DNA of 18,170 nt from assembly GCA_013393545.1 (NCBI GenBank), contig JABXHG010000133.1, positions 1-18,170 on the forward strand, in the 5' to 3' direction. Below the pieces are notes generated by a model. The model was not told where the DNA came from, did not search any database, and saw nothing but the letters and a program-made list of their open reading frames with translations. Numbering within the stretch: the first letter of the stretch is position 1; each line of letters begins with the position of its first letter. The position numbers were made by a program, and so were the translations under genes. The DNA comes from Alteromonadaceae bacterium. Lineage in GTDB: Bacteria; Pseudomonadota; Gammaproteobacteria; Pseudomonadales; Oleiphilaceae. Of the stretch, positions 7,154 through 14,393 are shown piece after piece.

Positions 7154-7276
7154 GGCAAATCCTTTTTCTTCATAAACGGGTGGCAGGGTGACAGCCATAA
7201 GCAAGCGAAGTTCCTGTTGCGGCTCCAGGTACAAGCTCCATGTCGGCCCGACCATCCACGCAGCGTTTGCCAACGT

Positions 7277-7291
7277 ATGTTGAAGCAACAT
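7277..7291. promoter_or_regulatory. 15-bp palindrome in the divergent cytochrome b / DJ-1 gap
   Basis: ATGTTG, AAG, CAACAT form a perfect 6-3-6 inverted repeat in the 238-bp divergent region 7154-7391. It is a possible operator shared by the two genes. No regulator gene is adjacent. Beyond this and the hairpin at 7358-7374 I see nothing definite in the gap. Confidence 0.25.
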
Positions 7292-7357
7292 GCTTGAAAT
7301 CACCGTACCCCATCACAAAAGTGTTGGGTAGGCAGCGAAAACCTTCATTTTAAACGC

Positions 7358-7374
7358 CCGCCAATAACTGGCGG
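7358..7374 (+). repeat. Hairpin just before the DJ-1-family ribosome binding site
   Basis: CCGCCA (7358-7363), a loop of ATAAC and TGGCGG (7369-7374) form a GC-rich 6-bp stem. It ends 3 bp before the AAAGGAG site and 17 bp before the ATG. It would lie in the 5' leader of the mRNA and could affect stability or initiation. Function is not shown. Confidence 0.35.
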
Positions 7375-7391
7375 TACAAAAGGAGCGTTTC

Positions 7392-8075
7392 ATGAAAGTA
7401 CTGATGGTACTGACGTCCCACGACCAGATGGGCGATACCGGCCACAAGACCGGCTTTTGGCTGGAAGAATTCACCGCGCCTTTTTATGTCTTCAAGGACG
7501 CCGGCGCCGACATCACCCTGGCGTCTCCCAAGGGTGGCCAACCGCCCGTCGACCCCAACAGCGAAGCAGAAGAAGCACTGACCGACTCCACCCGCCGGTT
7601 CAGTCAGGACGCCCACGCCAGGGAAATGCTGGCCAGTACCAAAAAACTCGCCGACATCGACATGAACCGGTACGACGCCATCTTCTACCCCGGTGGCCAC
7701 GGCCCGCTGTGGGATCTGGCTGAGGACGAAAAATCCGCCGAATTGATCAAGTCCGCCTACGAACAGGACAAGGTTATCGGCGCAGTCTGCCACGCGCCGG
7801 CCGTATTCAAAAACGTGTTTATCAAACCCGGGCAAAACATTGTTGGCGGCCGCGAGGTAACCGGCTTCAGCAACACCGAAGAAGAGGCGGTGCAACTGAC
7901 CGGCATTGTGCCCTTCCTGCTGGAAGACATGCTGAAGGAAAACAACGCCCGCTATACCCGGGGCGAAGACTGGGCCCCGCACATCGTAGTGGACGGCCGG
8001 CTGGTGACCGGGCAAAACCCGGCTTCTTCTGAAGGCGCAGCCAAGGCAGTTCTGCAGGCACTGCAGGATGACTGA
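7392..8075 (+). CDS. DJ-1/PfpI (class I glutamine amidotransferase-like) protein, Hsp31-type
   Basis: This 227-residue cytoplasmic protein belongs to the DJ-1/PfpI superfamily, in the larger Hsp31-like group. MKVLMVLTSHDQMG opens the fold. TGFWLEEFTAPFYVF holds the conserved acidic residue (E25 or E26). YDAIFYPGGHGPLWDL precedes the nucleophile elbow AVCHAPA with C133 and H134. The C-terminus has VDGRLVTGQNPASS, typical of this group. Known relatives act as glutathione-independent glyoxalases (methylglyoxal to lactate), protein deglycases or chaperones; the visible residues allow such a reaction but do not decide which. AAAGGAG gives a strong ribosome binding site. It is divergent from the cytochrome b gene and followed by a cryptochrome remnant. 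A stress-defence role is inferred. Confidence 0.9.
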   Translation: MKVLMVLTSHDQMGDTGHKTGFWLEEFTAPFYVFKDAGADITLASPKGGQPPVDPNSEAEEALTDSTRRFSQDAHAREMLASTKKLADIDMNRYDAIFYPGGHGPLWDLAEDEKSAELIKSAYEQDKVIGAVCHAPAVFKNVFIKPGQNIVGGREVTGFSNTEEEAVQLTGIVPFLLEDMLKENNARYTRGEDWAPHIVVDGRLVTGQNPASSEGAAKAVLQALQDD

Positions 8076-8113
8076 TCACGGCCGACGGTGATCGCTTTCG
8101 CAATCCTTTTGCG

Positions 8114-8156
8114 CCGGGTGTTCGTAAACTTGTTGATAGGCTTTTACGACACCCGG
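8114..8156 (+). repeat. Long inverted repeat before the cryptochrome remnant
   Basis: CCGGGTGTTCGTAAA (8114-8128) and TTTACGACACCCGG (8143-8156) pair over 14 bp with one bulged T and a 14-base loop. The right arm overlaps the GGAAGG ribosome binding site of the cryptochrome reading frame, so a folded RNA would hide it. It may be an operator or a leader structure of the formerly intact gene. A smaller repeat, GATCAC (8074-8079) with GTGATC (8088-8093), overlaps the end of the preceding gene and may be a weak terminator. Confidence 0.4.
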
Positions 8157-8169
8157 AAGGAAAGCGACC

Positions 8170-8875
8170 GTGAAGACTCTCTACTGGTTCACCCGCGATC
8201 TGCGCTTGCACGACAACGCCGCACTGTTGGCAGCATCTCACTCGAAGAGGCCCGGGTGTGGCAGCAGCTGCGCCAATCCCTGCCGGATCTGATGTTGCAA
8301 CAGTTTGAAACCCTGGGGTTGTTTACCGAGGGCAGCCTGCCCGCACCACTGGACCACCTGCCCGATACCTTCTCGGAGTTTCGCCGACAGGTTGAGAAAC
8401 AGGGCGAGCGCTACGCCAACCAGCTGCGCATTCTCACCTTGTCAGCACTACCACCGCCACCGGGGTTCGCCGAAGACAACCGTGGCGAATGCCCCGCCAT
8501 GGCTGAGCCGGATCACCCCAACGGATTTACCGGAGGCGAACAGGCCGGCCTTGGCCAATTGCAATCCTTCGTGTTCGAACAGCAGGGTATCGCCCGTTAC
8601 AAACAAACCCGCAATGCGCTGGATGACTGGACTGGCGTTACGGCGCTGCCTGGTTCGAACAGCAGCTGGTAGACTATGACCCCGGTAGTAACTACGGCAA
8701 CTGGCAGTACCTGGCCGGGGTCGGTGCCGACCCTCGGGGTCTGCGGCGCTTCAACCTGGCCAAACAGGCTGAACAGTACGATCCCGACGGAGCCTTCGTG
8801 CGCCGCTGGCAAGGCCAGGTAGCGCGGCCAACCACCCGACACCAGGTGGATGCCGCCGACTGGCCACTGGCCTGA
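8170..8875 (+). pseudogene. DASH-type cryptochrome/photolyase remnant with two internal deletions
   Basis: Three consecutive pieces in three frames match successive parts of a DASH cryptochrome. A GTG at 8170, with GGAAGG 9 bp upstream, starts KTLYWFTRDLRLHDNAALLAAS, the N-terminus of the photolyase fold. After about 8240 a second frame gives FETLGLFTEGSLPAPLDHLP, DTFSEFRRQVEK and [15 protein letters not shown], the middle region before the FAD domain. After about 8630 a third frame gives [32 protein letters not shown] and [19 protein letters not shown], the DASH C-terminus, ending at TGA 8873-8875. About 235 codons remain of some 430 expected. Part of the antenna-binding domain and most of the FAD-binding core are gone. 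GACTGGACTGG at 8625-8635 marks the second junction. The product cannot repair DNA or sense light. Confidence 0.88.
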
Positions 8876-8903
8876 CGCCAATCAATACAAAAGTACACAA
8901 ATT

Positions 8904-9314
8904 ATGACATTATTCACTAATAAGGCAGCTCGACGGCGACTGGACGAAGAAGCCGGCAAAGTCCGAAAGGAAGACCTGAAAAGCCTGCTGCAGAAACGGA
9001 AGGTCATCGAGCAGAAAATGGCTCGCAGCGGCCGTCTACAGCGGCTGCGCACCGATATCCGGTTGATGTTTTCGCTGGTTCGGGATTACTGGCAGGGCCA
9101 TTACCGCACGATCCCCTGGAAAAGTGTGGCGGCCATTGCCGGTGCCCTGTTGTACCTGATCAATCCGCTGGATGTGATTCCGGATCTCATCGTCGGTTTC
9201 GGCCTGCTGGATGACGCCACCATTATTGCCTTCTGCCTGAAGCTGGTGGAAGGCGATTTGCACCGGTACGCGGCCTGGAAAGAACTGCAGGAAGAAACGC
9301 GCGACAGCTATTGA
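8904..9314 (+). CDS. YkvA-like DUF1232 membrane protein
   Basis: From the ATG at 8904 the protein has 136 residues. A highly charged, probably helical N-terminus (about 1-60, rich in Arg and Lys) precedes the DUF1232 core. That core has the motif YLINPLDVIPDLIVGFGLLDDATIIAF within a hydrophobic segment (about 80-110), characteristic of YkvA-like proteins. Function of the family is not established. Reading is open to 8850, but those extra 18 codons overlap the cryptochrome remnant and look unrelated to the family. No clear ribosome binding site precedes 8904, so the start is less certain. It lies 28 bp after the cryptochrome remnant and 73 bp before pomA. Confidence 0.75.
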   Translation: MTLFTNKAARRRLDEEAGKVRKEDLKSLLQKRKVIEQKMARSGRLQRLRTDIRLMFSLVRDYWQGHYRTIPWKSVAAIAGALLYLINPLDVIPDLIVGFGLLDDATIIAFCLKLVEGDLHRYAAWKELQEETRDSY

Positions 9315-9331
9315 TTGATCAAGCACTGTAC

Positions 9332-9349
9332 AGCCGGTAAGCTCCGGCT
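9332..9349 (+). terminator. Hairpin between DUF1232 gene and pomA
   Basis: AGCCGG (9332-9337), loop TAAGCT, CCGGCT (9344-9349) form a perfect 6-bp stem 17 bp after the DUF1232 stop. There is no T-run, so termination is only possible. The remaining part of the 73-bp gap must hold the pomA promoter if pomA is transcribed separately; I see no clear -35/-10 pair. Confidence 0.3.
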
Positions 9350-9387
9350 CACGTGAATGCCGCCCAACTGAATCAAACGGAGTTATT

Positions 9388-10164
9388 GTGGATTTCGCCA
9401 CTCTTATTGGCCTGTCCGGGGCCATGTTGCTTATTGCCGCCGCCATTATTTTGGGCGTTTCCCCCGGCGTTTTCATTAATCCCGCTTCGCTATTGATTGT
9501 TGTCGGTGGCAGTTTTCTGGTGGTGCTCTCCAAATTCAGCTTCGGCCAGTTTTTCGGCGCCTTCAAGGCCGCCGCGCGGGCCTTCAAGTTCAAATTGCCG
9601 GAAGTGCGCGACAGCATCGACGAGCTGGTGGAAATTGCCCAGGTGGCTCGTAAAGAAGGCGTGCTGGGCCTCGAAGGGCGGGAAATCAGTTCACCATTCC
9701 TGTCCCAGGGCATCCAGATGCTGGTGGACGGCCAAACCGCCGAAACCACCAAACAACTGCTCAGCAAAGAGCGGCTGATGACCATTGACCACAACCGCTC
9801 CGGTGCCAAGGTGTTCACCGCCCTGGGCGATGTGGCTCCCGCCATGGGCATGATAGGCACCCTGATCGGCCTGGTGCAGATGCTCTCCAACATGGAAGAC
9901 CCGAAATCCATCGGCCCGGCCATGGCGGTGGCTCTGCTCACCACTCTCTACGGCGCCATGATTGCCACCATGATCGCCAACCCGATTGCCGATAAACTGT
10001 CCCTGCGCATGACCGAAGAAGCGCGCATGCAGTCACTTTACATTGATGCTCTGGTCGCCATTCAGGAAGGCACCAACCCGCGCATTATCGAGCAAATGCT
10101 GTCCAGTTATTTGCCGCCCAAGGAGCGTGAGAAAGAAGACTCCGAGCAGCAAGAGGCCGCCTAG
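9388..10164 (+). CDS. pomA: Flagellar stator protein PomA (sodium type)
   Basis: PomA forms the five-subunit ring of the flagellar stator, which couples ion flow to rotor torque at the cell pole. The 258-residue protein has four membrane helices (about 5-25, 33-50, 145-168, 178-200) and a cytoplasmic loop between the second and third. Residues known from Vibrio PomA are present at the same numbers: D148 and P151 in LGDVAPAMGMIGT, T158 in the same stretch, and T186 in LLTTLYGA, the threonines tied to sodium coupling. The cytoplasmic loop has the charged pattern expected for rotor contact (KEGVLGLEGRE). The start is a GTG with ACGGAG 5 nt upstream. pomB follows after 3 bp, so the two are surely one transcript. 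Sodium coupling is inferred from these residues. Confidence 0.93.
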   Translation: MDFATLIGLSGAMLLIAAAIILGVSPGVFINPASLLIVVGGSFLVVLSKFSFGQFFGAFKAAARAFKFKLPEVRDSIDELVEIAQVARKEGVLGLEGREISSPFLSQGIQMLVDGQTAETTKQLLSKERLMTIDHNRSGAKVFTALGDVAPAMGMIGTLIGLVQMLSNMEDPKSIGPAMAVALLTTLYGAMIATMIANPIADKLSLRMTEEARMQSLYIDALVAIQEGTNPRIIEQMLSSYLPPKEREKEDSEQQEAA

Positions 10165-10167
10165 CGC

Positions 10168-11106
10168 ATGGAAGAATTACCGGAAGAGGAAAAACCGGGC
10201 ATTCCGGCGTGGGTGGTTACCTTCGCCGACCTGATGTCACTGTTGATGTGCTTCTTCGTGTTGCTGCTGTCGTTTTCCGAGATCGACGCGCAAAAGTTCA
10301 AGCAGATTGCCGGTGAAATGGCCAAGGCTTTTGGCGTGCAGCGGGATGTCCCTGCGCTGGAAATTCCCGAGGGCACCAGCCCCATTTTCGACAACTTCTC
10401 ACCGGCCCCGCCCGAACCCACCCTGGTGAATGAGGTCCAGCAAACGACCACCACCGACGCCCCGGAAATCCAGACCCTTAAAAGCCCCACCGAGCAGGAA
10501 GCCGAGCGCGCGGTAGAGCGCCAGATGCAGCAGGACATGGCCCAGATCCGTGATGTGCTGAAACCAGCCATTGATGAGGGCCGCATTAACGTCAGCGAAA
10601 ACCAGCGCCGGATAGTCATTCGCGTGGAAGAAAAAGGCTCGTTCCCCTCCGGCTCGGCGCAGCTGACCTGGGAAACCGAAGGCCTGCTGCTGGATATGGC
10701 CGAGGTGTTGTCCGATATGCCCGGTGAACTGGCCGTTGAAGGCCACACGGATGATGTACCCATCAGTACCACACGTTTCCAGAGCAATTGGGATTTGTCA
10801 GCGGCCCGGGCGGCAGCGGTGGCCAACGTGCTGCTGGCGCGCGACCAGATTCAACCCGGGCGGCTGCGGGTCACGGGTTTGGCGGATACCGAACCACTTG
10901 AACCGAATACCAGCTCCGCGAGCCGGGCGAAAAACCGGCGAGTGGAGATTATTGTCGACCTGGCCGGGCCCATGCAGCTGGAGCAGATGCGGTTGCAGGA
11001 AATGGCCGAGCAGGGGCTGACGGTACCCGACGACGAACCGGATATTGATCTGACGGTGGATTCGCCCGCCGACGATCCGGAGCCACAGGGCGAATTAACT
11101 TGGTAG
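10168..11106 (+). CDS. pomB: Flagellar stator protein PomB (MotB family)
   Basis: PomB is the peptidoglycan-anchored partner of PomA. The 312-residue protein has a short cytoplasmic start, one membrane helix (about 14-36) with VTFADLMSLLMCFFVLLLSF, and D21 as the ion-binding aspartate. A plug and linker follow, rich in Pro, Thr and Glu (about 65-125). An OmpA/MotB-type peptidoglycan-binding domain (about 150-272) shows EGHTDDVPIS, SNWDLSAARAAAVANVLL and ASRAKNRRVEIIV. The tail of about 40 residues beyond this domain is acidic (PDDEPDIDLTVDSPADDPEP) and longer than in E. coli MotB. Start and stop codons are plain, and no separate promoter is visible after pomA. It converges on an RND permease gene, separated by an inverted repeat. 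Confidence 0.93.
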   Translation: MEELPEEEKPGIPAWVVTFADLMSLLMCFFVLLLSFSEIDAQKFKQIAGEMAKAFGVQRDVPALEIPEGTSPIFDNFSPAPPEPTLVNEVQQTTTTDAPEIQTLKSPTEQEAERAVERQMQQDMAQIRDVLKPAIDEGRINVSENQRRIVIRVEEKGSFPSGSAQLTWETEGLLLDMAEVLSDMPGELAVEGHTDDVPISTTRFQSNWDLSAARAAAVANVLLARDQIQPGRLRVTGLADTEPLEPNTSSASRAKNRRVEIIVDLAGPMQLEQMRLQEMAEQGLTVPDDEPDIDLTVDSPADDPEPQGELTW

Positions 11107-11116
11107 GTTACAACCC

Positions 11117-11229
11117 GTAAGCGGGCTGGCAGGCCTTTCCAAGACACGCTGTAAAGACTTCCCTGTCCCGCTCGAGCTCCGCCATCCATGGCTCCGCACG
11201 GTCTTGGAAAGGCCTGCCAGCCCACTTAC
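11117..11229. repeat. Long intergenic inverted repeat between pomB and RND permease
   Basis: The arms 11117-11145 and 11201-11229 are 29 bp each and pair at all but one position; the inner 23 bp are perfect (core CTGGCAGGCCTTTCC). They enclose a 55-bp spacer with its own short palindromes (CTCGAG, CCATGG). The outer right arm includes the stop codon of the permease gene (11226-11228). As RNA it would form a very strong hairpin in both directions between convergent genes, so a bidirectional terminator or barrier is likely. The arm and spacer layout also recalls dispersed intergenic hairpin repeats of marine gammaproteobacteria, but no second copy lies in this window. Confidence 0.8.
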
Positions 11230-14200
11230 TCGCTTTGGTTGCCTACCGTCCCCTGATAATTCTCCTTCCCCCGCCATTCCCGGAACTGCTCCAGCCAGCT
11301 CAATAGCGCCGGAATCACCAGCAACACCAGGAAAGTGGACAAACCCAGGCCGAAGGCGATGGAGGTGGCCATGGGAATCAGGAACTGGGCCTGCAGCGAG
11401 GTTTCGAACAACAGCGGCAGCAGCCCGCCAATAGTGGTCAGGGACGTGAGCAGTACCGCACGTACCCGCTGCACGGCGGCTTCGTTCAACGCATCGGTAA
11501 TGCCCAGACCTTTCTGCCGTTGCTGGTTGTAAAAAGCCACCAGAATAATGGCGTTGTTCACCACGATTCCGGACAGTCCAAACAGCCCGAACAGGGACAG
11601 AATGGTCAGCTGCAGGCCCATCAGCCAGTGGCCCAGCAACGCGCCCACCAGGGCAAAGGGAATGATCGCCATAACGATCAACGGCAGACTCCAGGAGGCG
11701 AACACCCAGGCCAGCACCACGTACATCAACGCTACGCCAATCACCAGGCCGGTTTTCATGTCGTCCATGGTTTCCCGCTGGTCAGCCGAGCGGCCTTCAA
11801 AGCTGTAACGCACACCGTAACGTGAGGCGATATCGGGCAACGGGCCGGCCTGCAGGCTGGCCAGTACGTCATCGGTGGTGGCCACGTTGGTGTTGAGCGC
11901 AGACGTCACCTCCACGGCCAGTTTGCCTTCGGCGTGGCGCAAAGCCTGAAAGCCCTGGCGGTGGTCGAGGTTCATCACCTGGTTCAGAGACACAAAGCGG
12001 CCATCAGGCACCCTGATAGTCATTCGCTCCAGAGTGGAATACTGTTCCCGCTGCTCGCGGGGCAGTTGCACACGTACTTCCATCTCGTCGCGGCCATCCT
12101 GGTAAATCTGAGCAATCTGGCCGTCGAAGGCCGCTCGCAACTGCCGGCCCAGCTCGACGGTGGTCAGCCCCAGGGCTTCACCATAGGCGCTGACCTGATA
12201 GATCAATTGCTCCCGGCCCCAGGGCATGTCGTCTTCCACATCCAGCACCCCGGGCAGGGTGCTGAGCGCCTGAGCCACTTCGTCCGCGGCCCGTTTGAGC
12301 TGTTCGGCGTTGTCACCGGTCAGGCGCACGTTCACATCCCGGCCCGGCGGGCCGGCCTGGCGTTCGTTGATGTTGAGCGAATCAATACCCGCCGGCAGGT
12401 TGATACGCTCGCGCCATTCACGAATAAACTCAACGTTGCGGACCGAACGCTGATCCGACGGTTGTAACTCCACGAGCATGGAGCCAAGCTCGTCGTCGTT
12501 GCGGGAACTGCCTTCCGCGCCCTGGGTTGCGCCGAAGGTGGTCACGGCATTCAGTACCAGATCACCACCCAGGGCCTTTTCCGTTTCAGTCAATGCACGC
12601 TGCATCTCGCGCACAAAGTCGGCCACGGTTCGCTTGTCGGTGCCGGCGACGAAGCTGGCATTGGCGTAAAACACCGACGGCTCCGGGGTCGGGAAAAAGT
12701 TGAAGCCCAGCCGACCTCCGGCCAGCAGCCCGGCGGTGACCACCGCCAACGCCAGCGCCGAGGCCAGGGTAATGCCCCGGTGTTTGAGGCTGTAACGGGA
12801 AAAGCGGCGGAACGGGCCTTCACGAAACTGGTCAAAACGCTGCTCGAAGCCTTGTCGCAGACGCACCACCGCATTGCGTGAGGAAGGCTGCCTTTGATCA
12901 CCGGTGCTGCTGTCCGGCGTTTTGCGAACAAACGCGCTGCGCAAATGCACGGGCAGTACGATAAAGCACTCCAGCAAGGAGGCCACCAGCACACAAATCA
13001 TCACCAGCGGGATGTCGCCCAGGATATTGCCAATAATGCCACCCACTACCAGCAGTGGCATGAACGCCGCCACCGTGGTCAGAGAAGAAGCCAGCACCGG
13101 CCAGACCATGCGTTTGGCGGCCCCTTCGGCGGCGTAGATGGATGGCTCGCCCATGCGCGCGTGGGCGTCGGCGTCTTCGCCCACGACAATGGCATCGTCC
13201 ACGATCACACCCAGCGCCATGATCAGCGCAAACAGGGACATCATGTTGATGGTGCCGCCCACCAGCCACAATACCGCCAGAGCCGCCAAAAACGCGGTGG
13301 GAATGCCCACGGCCACCCAGGCAGCTACCCGCCCGGGCAGGAACAGGTACAACAGACAGACCACAAGCACCAGACCACCCAGACCGTTGTTCACCAGCAG
13401 CGAAATGCGTTCCTCAATCAACTGCCAGGTCTGGTCATAAACCTCGACTTTCACGTTCGGCGGCAATGCGGGGCGGGTCTCTTTCAGCCAGCTTTCCAGG
13501 GCCTGGGCGGCGGCCAGGGAGTCTCCGTCTTCGGCCCGCTGCAGTTGTAGCTCCACCGCCGGCATGCCCTGGTTTTCCAGGGTGGTCTGGTTGTCTCTCG
13601 CCTCCTGGCGAATGATGGCAATATCGCCGAGCTGCAGGCGGATGCGATCGCCACTCAGTACCGGCACACTTTCGAACGCCTGGGGGCTGCGCCGCTGTTC
13701 CAGTGATCGTAGCTCCCGGGTAGCGTCTTGTTGCGCCATCATGCCAGCGGGCAAATCCCGGGACACGGAGGCAACCCGGTCGGCGATCTGCTGCAGGGAA
13801 AGATCCAGGGTTTCCAGCCGTTCCACCGGCACATCAATACTGATCTGCTGCTCTGGCAGGCCGCGCAGATTAACCCGGTCGATACCCCGGTCAAGCAACT
13901 CGTCTTCAAAACGGTAGACCAGCTGGCGCAACTCGGGCCGGTCCACATCACCGTATACCAGCAATCGGGCGACCGGCTCGTAGCGCTCGACCCGGGTTAC
14001 CTGCGGTTCCTCCGCGTCACCGGGCAAATTGGTGAACTCATCCACCTTCTGACGAACGTCGTCCACCGCCTGTATGGGGTTGGTGTCTTCGTGGAATTCC
14101 AGGCTGATGGATGACACGCCCTGGGCGGATGTGGAGGTCATCTTTTTCAGGCCATCCACGCTGCGCAGTCGCTGTTCCAGTGGATCGGTAATGCCCCGCT

Positions 14201-14393
14201 CAATGTCCTCGGCCGACGCCCCACTCCAGACCACGCGCACACTGACCACATCGAGTGCAAAGGTGGGGAAGAACTGGACGTTCATGCGAGACAGGGCCAG
14301 CACGCCACCGAGGATCATCACCAGCATCACCAGGTTGCCGGCCACCCGGTGGTGCACGAAGAAGCCGATAACGCCGGATTTCTTGCGACTCAT
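11226..14393 (-). CDS. RND efflux permease, HAE1 (AcrB/MexB-like) type
   Basis: This 1055-residue inner-membrane pump should use the proton gradient to export hydrophobic compounds through a three-part complex. The length is normal for the family. The N-terminal helix (GFFVHHRVAGNLVMLVMILGG) leads into the first porter region. The fourth-helix proton relay is MALGVIVDDAIVVGEDADAH with D399 and D400. Two large periplasmic loops and repeated helix groups (SWSLPLIVMAIIPFALVGAL, SGIVVNNAIILVAF near the C-terminus) show both halves of the internal duplication. The GEDADAH variant after the Asp pair differs from VENVER of AcrB. The start codon overlaps the adaptor stop as ATGA, so translation is coupled. 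No outer-membrane channel gene is adjacent. Substrate unknown. Confidence 0.93.
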   Translation of the reverse strand: MSRKKSGVIGFFVHHRVAGNLVMLVMILGGVLALSRMNVQFFPTFALDVVSVRVVWSGASAEDIERGITDPLEQRLRSVDGLKKMTSTSAQGVSSISLEFHEDTNPIQAVDDVRQKVDEFTNLPGDAEEPQVTRVERYEPVARLLVYGDVDRPELRQLVYRFEDELLDRGIDRVNLRGLPEQQISIDVPVERLETLDLSLQQIADRVASVSRDLPAGMMAQQDATRELRSLEQRRSPQAFESVPVLSGDRIRLQLGDIAIIRQEARDNQTTLENQGMPAVELQLQRAEDGDSLAAAQALESWLKETRPALPPNVKVEVYDQTWQLIEERISLLVNNGLGGLVLVVCLLYLFLPGRVAAWVAVGIPTAFLAALAVLWLVGGTINMMSLFALIMALGVIVDDAIVVGEDADAHARMGEPSIYAAEGAAKRMVWPVLASSLTTVAAFMPLLVVGGIIGNILGDIPLVMICVLVASLLECFIVLPVHLRSAFVRKTPDSSTGDQRQPSSRNAVVRLRQGFEQRFDQFREGPFRRFSRYSLKHRGITLASALALAVVTAGLLAGGRLGFNFFPTPEPSVFYANASFVAGTDKRTVADFVREMQRALTETEKALGGDLVLNAVTTFGATQGAEGSSRNDDELGSMLVELQPSDQRSVRNVEFIREWRERINLPAGIDSLNINERQAGPPGRDVNVRLTGDNAEQLKRAADEVAQALSTLPGVLDVEDDMPWGREQLIYQVSAYGEALGLTTVELGRQLRAAFDGQIAQIYQDGRDEMEVRVQLPREQREQYSTLERMTIRVPDGRFVSLNQVMNLDHRQGFQALRHAEGKLAVEVTSALNTNVATTDDVLASLQAGPLPDIASRYGVRYSFEGRSADQRETMDDMKTGLVIGVALMYVVLAWVFASWSLPLIVMAIIPFALVGALLGHWLMGLQLTILSLFGLFGLSGIVVNNAIILVAFYNQQRQKGLGITDALNEAAVQRVRAVLLTSLTTIGGLLPLLFETSLQAQFLIPMATSIAFGLGLSTFLVLLVIPALLSWLEQFREWRGKENYQGTVGNQSE

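Noticed and set aside
7154..7303. Upstream start (7303) for the cytochrome b gene
   Set aside because: The family N-terminus RLWDLPTRLFHW begins right after the 7153 ATG, which has an AAAGGA site; the 50 added residues have no family match.
9311..9322. TTGATTGATCAA as an FNR/Anr box before pomA
   Set aside because: The two half-sites are 2 bp apart rather than 4 bp, so the geometry does not fit; it also overlaps the end of the DUF1232 gene.
9036..9944. Minus-strand reading frame of about 300 codons opposite the DUF1232 gene and pomA
   Set aside because: It lies antisense to two clear family members, has Ser/Arg/Pro-rich low-complexity translation and no recognisable domain; a shadow of GC-rich codon use.
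11095..11277. Small reading frames across the pomB-permease inverted repeat
   Set aside because: They span the hairpin arms and spacer and end in neighbouring genes; they arise from the repeat itself and are not likely to be translated.
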